Assembly (NCBI GenBank): GCA_964450355.1
Contig: CAYVDH010000031.1
Location: 1-24,776 of the forward strand
Length of the DNA stretch: 24,776 bases
Source: CAYVDH01 sp964450355
Lineage (GTDB): Bacteria > Bacteroidota > Bacteroidia > NS11-12g > UBA955
Direction of reading: 5' to 3'
Made by a program: the position numbers and the translations under genes. The notes under the pieces are model-generated. The model searched no databases, was not told the DNA's origin, and worked only from the letters and a program-made list of their open reading frames with translations. The stretch's first letter is position 1; each line of letters begins with the position of its first letter. Positions 8,018-16,109 of the stretch are shown here, piece by piece.

Positions 8018-8599
8018 TTGTTATTTTGCATTGAATTGGAAAAAGTAATCATCTTTTCAGCACCATCAGGAAGTGGTAAAACTACCGTAGTTAATCACTT
8101 ATTAAAAACAATCCATGAACTTGGATTTTCTGTTTCAGCCACGACAAGACTTCCTCGAATCAACGAAATTAATGGAAGAGAATACCATTTTTTATCGCTC
8201 GATGAATTTAATCAAAAAATAAAAGACAATGAATTTGTAGAATACGAAGAAGTATATTCTGGAATATATTATGGAACATTAAAATCAGAAATTGAGAAAC
8301 TTTGGTCTCAGGACAAGACAGTTATTTTTGATGTGGATGTAAAAGGTGGTTTGAATTTAAAAAAACAATTTGGTGATAAAGCCTTATCCGTTTTTCTACG
8401 TCCTCCAAGCTTTAAAATTCTTGAAGAAAGATTAAGAAAAAGAAGCACCGAAGTTGAACATCAATTGCAAATGAGAATTGAAAAAGCTCAATTTGAACTT
8501 AAGTTTGAGGATCAATATGACAAAGTAATCATCAATGACCAATTGGAAGTTACACTTAGTGAAGCTGAAAAAATTGTGCATGATTTTATCAACTCATGA
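8018..8599 (+). CDS. gmk: Guanylate kinase
   Basis: It phosphorylates GMP to GDP with ATP in the cytoplasm. The P-loop is APSGSGKTT (15-23). The GMP-binding region follows with STR-like ATTRLPR and the conserved NGREYHFLS block, then EYEEVYSGIYYGT and the DVDVKGGLNLK motif. Length is normal. The start is uncertain because no in-frame ATG exists: the frame is open from 7982, and the candidates are TTG at 8018 or TTG at 8036, the latter giving a product beginning MEKVIIFSAPSG. Comparison with relatives, which begin close to the KVIIFSAPSG block, favours 8036. The last codons overlap nadD by 4 nt, so the two are coupled. It diverges from the porin operon. Confidence 0.93.
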   Translation: MLFCIELEKVIIFSAPSGSGKTTVVNHLLKTIHELGFSVSATTRLPRINEINGREYHFLSLDEFNQKIKDNEFVEYEEVYSGIYYGTLKSEIEKLWSQDKTVIFDVDVKGGLNLKKQFGDKALSVFLRPPSFKILEERLRKRSTEVEHQLQMRIEKAQFELKFEDQYDKVIINDQLEVTLSEAEKIVHDFINS

Positions 8600-9162
8600 A
8601 AATAGGATTATTTTTCGGTTCGTTTAATCCCATTCATTTAGGACATATTGAAATTGCAAAATTTTTTCATAAAAAATGCCGTTTTGATAAAATACTATTT
8701 GTGGTTTCGCCTCATAATCCATTAAAATCCAAAGAGGATTTATTACCTGAAGATTTAAGATTAGAATTGGTAAAATTATCCATTAAAAAATACCCTGAGT
8801 TTCAAGCTGAAGACTTAGAATTTAATTTATCTAAACCATCCTACACCGCTAATACACTCTCTCATTTAAAAATAAAATACCCTAATGACGATTTGTATAT
8901 CATCATGGGAAGCGATTCTTTAGAGAGTTTAAAAAAATGGAAAAAACCTGAATACATCTTACAATTTCCTATAGTAGTGTACAGTAGAACTGAAGAAATA
9001 AAAAATCCTTTTCCTAAAATCAAATCAATTAAAATTCATCATTGTCCCCTACTACCAATTTCTGCAACCTTAATCAGAAATTTATTAAAAGATAAAAAGG
9101 ACATTTCTGGTTTGGTTTCTAAAAACACCATATCAAAACTCATAGCAGAATTTCAATCTTAG
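8596..9162 (+). CDS. nadD: Nicotinate-nucleotide adenylyltransferase
   Basis: It transfers AMP from ATP to nicotinate mononucleotide, making deamido-NAD in NAD synthesis. The nucleotidyltransferase signature GSFNPIHLGH is at 8-17. SPHNPLK lies near 38-44, the MGSDSLESLKKWKKPE segment near 104-119, and the PISATLIRN motif (ISATxIR) near 152-160. The 188-residue length is normal. The ATG lies inside the end of gmk (ATGA overlap), so the two purine/NAD genes form a bicistronic unit. It converges on the next gene with one nucleotide between stop codons. Confidence 0.93.
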   Translation: MKIGLFFGSFNPIHLGHIEIAKFFHKKCRFDKILFVVSPHNPLKSKEDLLPEDLRLELVKLSIKKYPEFQAEDLEFNLSKPSYTANTLSHLKIKYPNDDLYIIMGSDSLESLKKWKKPEYILQFPIVVYSRTEEIKNPFPKIKSIKIHHCPLLPISATLIRNLLKDKKDISGLVSKNTISKLIAEFQS

Positions 9163-9163
9163 T

Positions 9164-10414
9164 TTATTTAATAGAAGAAAAAACAAAATCTTTGAATGCC
9201 ATCCAATCCCAAGTGGCACCATAATAACACTCATCAAAGGTAAAACTCATTTTAAGATTGTATAAGGCCGAAATTACTATTAATGTTTTGCTCATTTTGG
9301 GGTATTTTTTAATTGCTAATCCCAAAGGAACAACTGTAATGACTAAAAAATCGACAAAAGCTCTGTGACCTAATGCACAACCCAATTGATATGCCCACCA
9401 AGTGCTGTATAATCCAATATAAAACAATGTAAAAATTAGCAAAAATTTGAACTCTATTTTAGAATAAAATTTAACTAAAGACAATGTAATCAAGTACAAC
9501 AAGATTGGAAAATATAAAAACAATCCATTTGCTGGAGAAAACATTAAAACATCTATTTTAGGAGATAACAAATAAATGAATCCCTCATTTTTATAACTGT
9601 AGGCAAAAGGGCTATTAAACGCATAAAAATGATACAACAATTGTGGCAACCATATCAATCCAACAATGAAAATTGTAATTAAAACAACTTTTAAATTTAA
9701 AATAAAACTTTTAATTTCATTGAATCTGTGTTTGTTTTGAACCAAATAAAAAGCTAAATATACCATGATAAATACGGCATTGATTGGTCTGATAACAGTA
9801 ATCAAAGAAATAAGCATTATTAATCCATAAAAATAAATTGGTGATTTCCATTGATATTTTTGTAATTTATAAGCTAGTAAAGTAAATAAAAAAAAGGAAT
9901 ATACATGTGACATTCCTGTATCAAAAATGCTGTAATAAAACAAATTTGTACAAAAGAAAATACAGCTAACTATCATTATTGAAATGTGTTTCTTAAAAAA
10001 CAACAAACAATATTGAAACAAAAAATAAAGTCCTAAAGACAAATAAAAAACCGAAGCAAAATCAATGGCTTTATGATTCAATAAAGCATAAGAATCTCCC
10101 GAAATTAAAAATGCAATTCCCCAAAATGGCAACTGCATCAAAGCTGTACCATAACTGTATTTTGTTATTACTTTATTATCGTTAGAGAAATAAAATCCTC
10201 TGCCAGTTAATGAATCTATTCCTTTGGGAAACAGGCTGGCATCAAACTGGTATTGAAATGCCGCAGGTAAATACACATTATAACCCGCTTTATCACCCCA
10301 TAATTGGCTGTGGTAGGTAAAAGGTTTGGTTTTTGAATGTCTATTTATACTTAAAAAAAGTAAAACCAAAAAAATAAAAATCCAAATAGAACCCTTAATA
10401 ATTTTACTTTTCAT
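9164..10414 (-). CDS. Polytopic membrane protein, GT-C glycosyltransferase-like
   Basis: A 416-residue protein with an N-terminal helix (about 7-24) and about ten further hydrophobic helices. Just after the first helix is a loop with WGDKAGYNVYLPAAFQ (about 39-54). An acidic residue in the first extracytoplasmic loop, next to aromatic residues, is the usual catalytic layout of GT-C enzymes that use polyprenyl-phosphate sugars. A further loop near the C-terminus (STWWAYQLGCALGHRAFVD) is like conserved loops in such proteins. I cannot name the donor or acceptor. The start overlaps the end of the M20 hydrolase gene by 11 nt, so they are probably co-transcribed, though no functional link is obvious. 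Confidence 0.6.
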   Translation of the reverse strand: MKSKIIKGSIWIFIFLVLLFLSINRHSKTKPFTYHSQLWGDKAGYNVYLPAAFQYQFDASLFPKGIDSLTGRGFYFSNDNKVITKYSYGTALMQLPFWGIAFLISGDSYALLNHKAIDFASVFYLSLGLYFLFQYCLLFFKKHISIMIVSCIFFCTNLFYYSIFDTGMSHVYSFFLFTLLAYKLQKYQWKSPIYFYGLIMLISLITVIRPINAVFIMVYLAFYLVQNKHRFNEIKSFILNLKVVLITIFIVGLIWLPQLLYHFYAFNSPFAYSYKNEGFIYLLSPKIDVLMFSPANGLFLYFPILLYLITLSLVKFYSKIEFKFLLIFTLFYIGLYSTWWAYQLGCALGHRAFVDFLVITVVPLGLAIKKYPKMSKTLIVISALYNLKMSFTFDECYYGATWDWMAFKDFVFSSIK

Positions 10415-11591
10415 TAGCCAAATTTAAAGCTAGGTAGGCTAATAAACCACAACCATTTTCAATAGCATCTTCGTCTATATCGAATACATTGGTGTGAACA
10501 GAATGAACTATACCTTTATCTTCATTTCTTGTTCCTAAGCGATAAAAGCTAGCAGGAATTTCTTGACTATAATAAGCAAAATCTTCGGCAGCCATCCAAG
10601 TATCCAATTCTTCTACATGTTCTTTTCCTAAGTATTCATTAGCAAGTTCAATCATAGATTGAGTTAATTCTGCATTGTTTTTTAAATATGGATAACCATC
10701 TACAATGTTGACATGCGCTTTAGCACCATATGCCATGGCTGTATTTTCAGCAATTTGTTTTATGAGTATTTTGGCTTCTTTCCTCCAATTTTCATTTAAT
10801 GTTCTAAGTGTACCTTCAATTTTTACTGAATTTGGTATAACATTAGTCGCTCCTCCATTGCTGTTAATTTTTCCAAAACTCAATACCGTAGGAATGATAG
10901 GCGAAGCTTTTCTACTGGTAATTTGTTGTAAAGCAATCAAAACATGGGCAGAGATTACAACAGGGTCTATAGTCAAATGTGGCATTGCTCCATGTCCACC
11001 TTTTCCTTCTATTTCTATGTAAATTTCATCTGTGCTAGCCATGTACAATCCTTTTTTAAATCCAACATTGCCTGTATTTATCAAGGGCATAACATGCTGA
11101 CCAATGATGCAATCGACCTTAGGATTGTTCAATACCCCTTCTTTTATCAATAAACTAGCTCCTCCTGGCAATTTTTCTTCCCCTGGCTGAAATATTAATT
11201 TGATGTTGCCTTTTAAATGCTGTTTTAAACTTACCAATATTTTTGCAGCACCCAACAATGAACTTGTGTGAACATCATGCCCACAAGCATGCATAACTCC
11301 CTCGTTTTTAGAGATATAATCGGTTTTGTTTTGTTCTAATATTGGCAATGCATCCAAATCCGCTCTTAATCCTATTGTTTTATTGTTAGTTCCATCACCT
11401 TGAATCATCGCTATAACACCTGTGTTGGCCATTCTATATGGTTCTAAACCAATGGACTTAAGGTAATTTTCGACAAATTCTGCTGTTTTATATTCCTGAA
11501 AAGACAACTCTGGATTTTGGTGGATGTGGTGTCTTATATTTATGACTTCAGCTTTTATCTCTTTAGCTATATTTTTAATGTTTATTTTCAT
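10404..11591 (-). CDS. M20-family amidohydrolase (N-acyl amino acid / hippurate hydrolase type)
   Basis: A 395-residue zinc or manganese hydrolase of the M20D subfamily that removes acyl groups from N-acylated amino acids or related amides. The metal-binding residues are visible: HACGHDVHTS with Cys103 and His105, PGEE with Glu138-Glu139, His166 in IGQH, and a C-terminal histidine in the VHSVHTNVFD segment (about 360-370). The dimerisation domain begins near 185 with EGKGGHGAMPH. There is no signal peptide, so it is cytoplasmic. Family members act on hippurate, indole-acetyl amino acids or N-acetylated diaminopimelate; the sequence alone does not tell which. Its 3' end overlaps the membrane protein gene. 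Confidence 0.9.
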   Translation of the reverse strand: MKINIKNIAKEIKAEVINIRHHIHQNPELSFQEYKTAEFVENYLKSIGLEPYRMANTGVIAMIQGDGTNNKTIGLRADLDALPILEQNKTDYISKNEGVMHACGHDVHTSSLLGAAKILVSLKQHLKGNIKLIFQPGEEKLPGGASLLIKEGVLNNPKVDCIIGQHVMPLINTGNVGFKKGLYMASTDEIYIEIEGKGGHGAMPHLTIDPVVISAHVLIALQQITSRKASPIIPTVLSFGKINSNGGATNVIPNSVKIEGTLRTLNENWRKEAKILIKQIAENTAMAYGAKAHVNIVDGYPYLKNNAELTQSMIELANEYLGKEHVEELDTWMAAEDFAYYSQEIPASFYRLGTRNEDKGIVHSVHTNVFDIDEDAIENGCGLLAYLALNLANEK

Positions 11592-11647
11592 TAGTTTGGC
11601 TTAATATTTGATAGATTAATAAAAATTCCTCAAATTTGCATATTAAA

Positions 11648-12241
11648 ATGAAAGCAATCAAGTTTTTTATTCATTTATTTTTTCTTGCCACACTGATTAA
11701 CGGGTGTAAACCTTCTTCTCAGGCGGCAAATAAACTTGATGAAAGCACCAAACAGTTCTTCGAACAAAAAAATGGCTCTAGTTATACCTTTACTAATTAC
11801 TACGACACTGCCATGAGTTTTCAGTACACTGTCAATAATTATGTCAATAATCAAGCTAATCCTGACATTGAAAACAATGAAATCATTTCTTATGATTTAA
11901 CAAGTCCTGGAAAAGAAACCATAACCATTCGTTGTGAGTCGGGAGGAACAACCTATAAAGACAGAATAGCCATGTTAACCAAAGTAAATGATACCATCAC
12001 TGTTGGTCCTATCATTTTTAATTTAGCTGGTCAATTTTCTCCTTCAAGCGGCACTTACGATTCAGTATTTCAATATCCTACATACTCCATTTATGGCAAA
12101 GTCTTCGAAGATGTAATTAGAATTAAATTGCACAACCACATTAAATACAAAGAAATATTTTATTCTAAATACATCGGTTTAATTCGCAGAGATTTAAAAG
12201 ATGGCAATATTTATTACTTGAAAAAATACAAAGCCAATTAA
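11648..12241 (+). CDS. Small lipoprotein, function unknown
   Basis: About 197 residues. I do not recognise the family. The N-terminus is a clear lipoprotein signal (MKAIKFFIHLFF, then LINGC), so the mature protein begins at Cys20 and sits in the inner or outer membrane. The mature part is rich in Thr, Asn and Tyr, and hydrophobic and polar residues alternate, which suggests a beta-sandwich (for example TYKDRIAMLTKVNDTITVG and SGTYDSVFQYPTYSIYGKV). The ATG at 11648 starts directly at the signal peptide; a TTG at 11636 would add four residues and lies in the likely promoter. The gene converges on the GT87-like gene with a 4-nt overlap of their ends. Confidence 0.7.
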   Translation: MKAIKFFIHLFFLATLINGCKPSSQAANKLDESTKQFFEQKNGSSYTFTNYYDTAMSFQYTVNNYVNNQANPDIENNEIISYDLTSPGKETITIRCESGGTTYKDRIAMLTKVNDTITVGPIIFNLAGQFSPSSGTYDSVFQYPTYSIYGKVFEDVIRIKLHNHIKYKEIFYSKYIGLIRRDLKDGNIYYLKKYKAN

Positions 12242-13434
12242 TTCATTCTTTTTTTAATAAAGCAGTTAATTGTTGTAACCATTGTCACAATAAACAATCC
12301 GTATGGAATGTAAAAATACAATGCTTCAATTTTAACAGATTCTACAATTTTTGAAATTGGGATTGCCAAAAACAAAAGCATTCCCAAATTGTAATAGTTA
12401 TTAATTTTGTTGCTTATAAGCATGTGAATCAGAATTAAAAATACTAAATCATAAATTAAAAAATGAGAAAACGTAAAAAAAGCAATGGAAAAAACGATTA
12501 AAAATCTGTCCGGTTTAACTTGATTGTATTTTAACAATACAAATATGAATAGCATTGATATAACACTTAATAATTTTATGCTTTGAGTACTTATATCAAT
12601 GAAATATGCCAAAGGAATTGTAATTGAAGTAGATATAAGATTCAATCCATTGATTTGAGAATAAGAATGAGTAAACTCAAATAATTTTTCCATGTTTTCA
12701 AGCCATTGTTTTACTAAAGCCATTGGATCGCTGAAATACAATACAGGCAATAAATTAAACATCAACAAGAACAAGAATATAAAAGACAGCAATTTATAGT
12801 GTTTTTGATAAAGAAAATAGCCAATAAATGGAATTAAAAAAGTCACTTTAAAACCTGCTAAAGCAAATAATACAGAAGAAAATAAAAGTTTATTTTTTTT
12901 ATAGCAATAATACGCTAAAATCAATAAATTAAGGGCGATAAACATAGGTTGTCCATTCATCAAGGCATACCACGTACCTCTAAAAGCAAATAAAGTCAAA
13001 ACAATGTTATAAAATTTAACAGTTGAATTTAGTTTACTTAACATCCATGAAATAAAAATGATAGATAGAATATTGAAAAGCATTTGAATCCATTGTAAAA
13101 CCTTAAAATCTATTTTATTAAATAGAAAAAACTCCCAAACAAATTGAGGTAGATAAACACAAACAGCATGAGGAAACCCCGCTTTTCGGTTTATTTCAAT
13201 TAACTTTCTTTCTTTATAAGAATCATTCAGAATTACTTGCATGGAATCGGAATAAGGATTAATTCCTTTCCAATACAACTCAGTTGATAAATAATATGTT
13301 CTCAAGTCTAAGGTGACCAACCCTTCGTTTTTAAATTGTTTAAAAAATTGAATCCCATTGAAAATAATCAATGGTAAAGCAATAACCAAAAACAAATATT
13401 GATATCTTTTTGACGTTTTTATTTTACAAATCAA
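12238..13434 (-). CDS. GT87-like membrane glycosyltransferase (DUF2029 family)
   Basis: A 398-residue polytopic protein with a first helix at about 12-30 and roughly nine more hydrophobic helices. The loop after the first helix reads VTLDLRTYYLSTELYWKGINPYSDS (in part), the hallmark of DUF2029/GT87 alpha-mannosyltransferase-like proteins. There an acidic residue in the first outer loop is catalytic and the NPY motif is conserved. A second loop holds FAFRGTWYALMNGQPMFI, with the GQ pair conserved in the family. The likely role is adding a sugar from a polyprenyl-phosphate donor to an envelope glycan. The only start in frame is TTG at 13434, with an in-frame TAA nine nt upstream of it. It diverges from the peroxiredoxin operon across 47 nt. 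Confidence 0.72.
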   Translation of the reverse strand: MICKIKTSKRYQYLFLVIALPLIIFNGIQFFKQFKNEGLVTLDLRTYYLSTELYWKGINPYSDSMQVILNDSYKERKLIEINRKAGFPHAVCVYLPQFVWEFFLFNKIDFKVLQWIQMLFNILSIIFISWMLSKLNSTVKFYNIVLTLFAFRGTWYALMNGQPMFIALNLLILAYYCYKKNKLLFSSVLFALAGFKVTFLIPFIGYFLYQKHYKLLSFIFLFLLMFNLLPVLYFSDPMALVKQWLENMEKLFEFTHSYSQINGLNLISTSITIPLAYFIDISTQSIKLLSVISMLFIFVLLKYNQVKPDRFLIVFSIAFFTFSHFLIYDLVFLILIHMLISNKINNYYNLGMLLFLAIPISKIVESVKIEALYFYIPYGLFIVTMVTTINCFIKKRMN

Positions 13435-13446
13435 AATAATTTAGCT

Positions 13447-13454
13447 TAGATTCG
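13447..13454 (+). promoter_or_regulatory. Probable -7 element of the peroxiredoxin-nfeD-floA operon
   Basis: TAGATTCG matches TAnnTTTG with one mismatch and lies 28 nt upstream of the ATG at 13482. No convincing -33 TTG is present. Confidence 0.4.
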
Positions 13455-13481
13455 TGCAAGAAAATTAAATTAATAATAAAA

Positions 13482-13946
13482 ATGTCAATTACACTAGGAA
13501 GTCAAGCACCAGATTTTACTTTATTCAATACTCAAAAAGAAGAAATTACATTGTCATCCTTAAGAGGCAAAAATGTAGTTTTATTGTTTTTCCCATTAGC
13601 CTTTACATCCACTTGCACAGCTGAATTATGCGGTGTGAGAGATGACATTGCTAATTATTCAAAATTAGATGCAGTGGTGTTAGGAATATCTGTAGATTCT
13701 TTATTTTCACTTGGCAAATTTAAAGAAGAGCAAGGTTTAAACTTTGATTTATTAAGCGATTTCAACAAACAAGTTTCAATGGCTTATGATGCTTTATACG
13801 AAACATTTGTTTTTGGAATGCAAGGTGTATCTAAGCGTTCAGCCTTTGTGATAGATAAGGATGGCGTCATTCAATATGCCGAAGTTCTTGAAAAAGCATC
13901 CGATATTCCAAATTTAGAAGCAGTAAAAAACAGTTTAATGTCATAA
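13482..13946 (+). CDS. Peroxiredoxin (AhpE/Bcp-like)
   Basis: A 154-residue thiol peroxidase of the AhpC/TSA superfamily that reduces hydrogen peroxide and organic hydroperoxides. The active site fits PxxxTxxC: Pro38, Thr42 and peroxidatic Cys45 in PLAFTSTC. A second Cys50 lies five residues later (CTAELC), the position of the resolving cysteine in Bcp/PrxQ enzymes, so an intramolecular disulfide mechanism is likely. The overall sequence (RGKNVVLLFFPLAFTSTC, then LSDFNKQVS) is nearer to AhpE-type proteins. No signal peptide is visible. It is followed after 4 nt by the nfeD-like gene and then floA, all on one strand and ending at a single terminator. Confidence 0.9.
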   Translation: MSITLGSQAPDFTLFNTQKEEITLSSLRGKNVVLLFFPLAFTSTCTAELCGVRDDIANYSKLDAVVLGISVDSLFSLGKFKEEQGLNFDLLSDFNKQVSMAYDALYETFVFGMQGVSKRSAFVIDKDGVIQYAEVLEKASDIPNLEAVKNSLMS

Positions 13947-13950
13947 TATC

Positions 13951-14403
13951 ATGTTAACAGGACTTATTATAGCACTCATTATAGCAGGACTAATTCTCAT
14001 TTTACTTGAATTATTTGTTACACCAGGAATTGTAACTGGATTATTAGGTGGTGTAGCATGGCTTTATGCACTATACAAAATATATCAAGAGTATGGAACA
14101 TTATCAGGACATCTTGCTCTTGGAGGTTTAATTTTATTATTATCTGCTTGTATCCTATTTGCTGTTAAAAGCGGAATATGGAATAAAGTTTCATTACATT
14201 CTAACGTAAATGGGAAAGTAAATGCGCTACCCGATTTGAATGTCAATGACAAAGGAGTAACATTAAGTGCTTTAAGGCCAAGTGGCAAAGCTAATTTTGA
14301 TGGAACAATTGCTGAAGTTGTAACCTTAGGAGAAATGATAGATGCCAATGAAAGCATTTACATTAAAAAAATAGAAAACAACAAAATCATCGTATCTAAA
14401 TAA
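13951..14403 (+). CDS. NfeD-family membrane protein (short form)
   Basis: A 150-residue short NfeD protein. It has two or three hydrophobic helices (about 2-22, 26-45 and 52-73), rich in Gly and Leu. A soluble beta domain of about 65 residues follows (about 85-150), with the NfeD-type OB-fold pattern GVTLSALRPSGKANFDGTIAEVVTLGEMIDANESIYIKKIENNKIIV, of which short stretches are characteristic. The family partners flotillins, usually from the adjacent gene, as here: floA begins 8 nt downstream. The protein probably binds FloA or helps place it in the membrane. It lacks the long N-terminal protease domain of full-length NfeD. Confidence 0.87.
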   Translation: MLTGLIIALIIAGLILILLELFVTPGIVTGLLGGVAWLYALYKIYQEYGTLSGHLALGGLILLLSACILFAVKSGIWNKVSLHSNVNGKVNALPDLNVNDKGVTLSALRPSGKANFDGTIAEVVTLGEMIDANESIYIKKIENNKIIVSK

Positions 14404-14411
14404 TTAAAATC

Positions 14412-15398
14412 ATGAATATACTAGAAATCCCTCAATTTTTATATGGTGCAGGTGGCATCATCTTCATCATCATCTTTTTCTTTTTCTTTCTTTATTTTGT
14501 TCCCCTTGGATTGTGGTTTTCAGCCATCTTATCTAAAGTCAAAATATCTTTATTGAACTTAATTTTTATGCGTTGGCGTAAAGTACCACCAGATTTAATT
14601 GTAAAAGGCTTGGTGAATGCAACAAAAGCTGGCTTAAACATCAATAGCGATCAATTAGAAGCTCACTACCTTGCTGGCGGCAACGTTATGAAAGTAGTGG
14701 CTGCTTTAATCAGTGCCGACAAAGCAAATATCCCTTTAGATTTTAATGCTGCTACAGCAATAGATTTAGCCGGAAGAGATGTTTTTGATGCTGTGCAAAT
14801 GAGTGTTAACCCAAGAGTAATTGATACTCCTCCTGTATCTGCTGTTGCTAAAGATGGTATTCAATTAATAGCAAAAGCCAGAATTACAGTAAGAGCTAAT
14901 ATAACACAATTAGTGGGTGGGGCTGGTGAAGAAACAATTTTAGCTCGTGTTGGTGAAGGTATTGTTACTACCATAGGTTCAGCTGTTAATCACAAAGAAG
15001 TGTTGGAAAATCCCGATAAAATTTCAAAAACTGTATTGTTAAAAGGATTGGATGCTGGTACTGCATTTGAGATTTTATCTATAGACATTGCTGACATTGA
15101 CATTGGAGAAAACATAGGGGCAAAACTTCAAATGGATCAAGCTCAAGCCGATAAAAATATAGCACAAGCTAAAGCAGAGGAAAGAAGAGCCATGGCTATT
15201 GCACTAGAACAAGAGATGAAAGCCAAAGCTCAAGAAGCAAGAGCTAAAGTGATAGAAGCTGAAGCTGAAATTCCAAAATCTATGAGTGAAGCTTTTAGAA
15301 ATGGAAATTTAGGCATCATGGATTATTATAAAATGCAAAACATAAAAGCTGATACTGAAATGAGAGATTCCATTTCGAAACCAAATAAAAAAGATTAA
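14412..15398 (+). CDS. floA: Flotillin-like protein FloA
   Basis: A 328-residue bacterial flotillin that forms membrane microdomain scaffolds. There is one N-terminal membrane hairpin or helix (about 12-40, very Phe-rich). The PHB/SPFH domain includes the FloA-specific stretches KVPPDLIVKGLVNATKAGL, DLAGRDVFDAVQMSVNPRVI and AKARITVRANI. It ends with EILSIDIADIDIGENIGA. An Ala/Glu/Gln-rich coiled coil follows at about 238-285 (AQADKNIAQAKAEERRA and similar repeats). Length matches the family. It is the last gene of the operon with the NfeD-like and peroxiredoxin genes, and a strong terminator follows 20 nt after the stop. Confidence 0.95.
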   Translation: MNILEIPQFLYGAGGIIFIIIFFFFFLYFVPLGLWFSAILSKVKISLLNLIFMRWRKVPPDLIVKGLVNATKAGLNINSDQLEAHYLAGGNVMKVVAALISADKANIPLDFNAATAIDLAGRDVFDAVQMSVNPRVIDTPPVSAVAKDGIQLIAKARITVRANITQLVGGAGEETILARVGEGIVTTIGSAVNHKEVLENPDKISKTVLLKGLDAGTAFEILSIDIADIDIGENIGAKLQMDQAQADKNIAQAKAEERRAMAIALEQEMKAKAQEARAKVIEAEAEIPKSMSEAFRNGNLGIMDYYKMQNIKADTEMRDSISKPNKKD

Positions 15399-15417
15399 TT
15401 TTATCCTAGAATAAAAC

Positions 15418-15447
15418 AAAAGGCAGATTTTTAGTCTGCCTTTTTTT
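15418..15447 (+). terminator. Rho-independent terminator after floA
   Basis: A stem of 10 bp, AAAAGGCAGA with TCTGCCTTTT, closes a 7-nt loop and runs into seven T residues. It lies 20 nt after the floA stop. Confidence 0.9.
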
Positions 15448-15709
15448 ATGTCTAATTGTGTCAGCCATTAGGTTATAACCTACACTTTAAACAAACAATC
15501 ATTAATACAACTATGTGTTTTATCTATTAAATACAATAATGATTTTATCAAAATATAAAACCAATCTTTGAAGCGAGCAATTGGTAGTTTAAATGCATAC
15601 ATGATGCCCGTTTTTTCATGTCAAATAATTTGAGAATGGATTGTGGATATAAATTTGAGTTTTTACTCTATAATTTTAAATCTCAAGTTATTTTGAAAGC
15701 TAAAAGTAT
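15448..15709. other. Gene-free stretch between two terminators
   Basis: About 260 nt between the floA and rpsT terminators. I find no open frame of useful length, no promoter match and no RNA gene. The one notable element is a perfect 14-bp palindrome at 15469-15482 (TAGGTTATAACCTA). A small GAGT/ACTC hairpin with a T loop lies near 15656-15670. It may be only a spacer between convergent genes. Confidence 0.5.
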
Positions 15710-15735
15710 AAAAAAAGCCCCCATTTCTGGAGGCT
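15710..15735 (-). terminator. Rho-independent terminator after rpsT
   Basis: On the minus strand, AGCCTCC (15735-15729) pairs with GGGGGCT (15722-15716), with one G-T pair and a 6-nt loop. A run of T follows. It is about 28 nt past the rpsT stop. Confidence 0.88.
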
Positions 15736-15762
15736 CAGTATCTTAAATTAAAGTTAATATAA

Positions 15763-16017
15763 TTACTTTAAAGAATTAACATGAACAGCTAAACTAGATT
15801 TGATGTTAGAAGCTTTATTCTTGTGAATAACGTTTCTTTTTGCCAATTTATCTAACAAACTGTTGGCTTCAATTAATAATGAAGTTGCTTCAGTTTTAGT
15901 AGTTGTAGCACGTAATTTTCTAACCAAATTTCTAGTGGTTTTGTGTTGGTATTTGTTTCTTTCGTTTTTAACCTCAGTTTGTCTGATGCGTTTAATGGAT
16001 GATTTATGATTAGCCAT
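15763..16017 (-). CDS. rpsT: 30S ribosomal protein S20
   Basis: An 84-residue, very basic and helical protein that binds 16S rRNA early in small-subunit assembly. The N-terminal MANHKSSIKRIRQTEVKNER and the C-terminal LAKRNVIHKNKASNIKSSL pattern are standard for bS20, including the conserved (V/I)IHKNKA segment. The ATG is the usual start. It is a single-gene unit with its own canonical promoter 20 nt upstream and a terminator downstream. Confidence 0.97.
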   Translation of the reverse strand: MANHKSSIKRIRQTEVKNERNKYQHKTTRNLVRKLRATTTKTEATSLLIEANSLLDKLAKRNVIHKNKASNIKSSLAVHVNSLK

Positions 16018-16036
16018 TGTGATTTTTAAAGGACTG

Positions 16037-16067
16037 CAAATTTATGTTTTTTAAATTAAAACACAAA
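16037..16067 (-). promoter_or_regulatory. Promoter of rpsT
   Basis: On the minus strand, TTTG at 16067-16064 and TAAATTTG at 16044-16037 are separated by 19 nt. This matches both elements of the Bacteroidota consensus and is the cleanest promoter in the window. Confidence 0.78.
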
Positions 16068-16094
16068 ATATATTTTAAAAATAAAAATTGTACC

Positions 16095-16102
16095 TATTTT
16101 TG
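16095..16102 (+). promoter_or_regulatory. -7 element of the GT4 glycosyltransferase gene
   Basis: TATTTTTG is an exact TAnnTTTG match, ending 7 nt before the ATG at 16110, so the transcript would be nearly leaderless. No clear -33 TTG is seen at normal spacing. Confidence 0.5.
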
Positions 16103-16109
16103 ACCTGTC

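Noticed and set aside
10705..11022. Open frame of 105 codons on the plus strand
   Set aside because: It is antisense to the M20 hydrolase, whose catalytic motifs are intact. The peptide has no recognisable domain.
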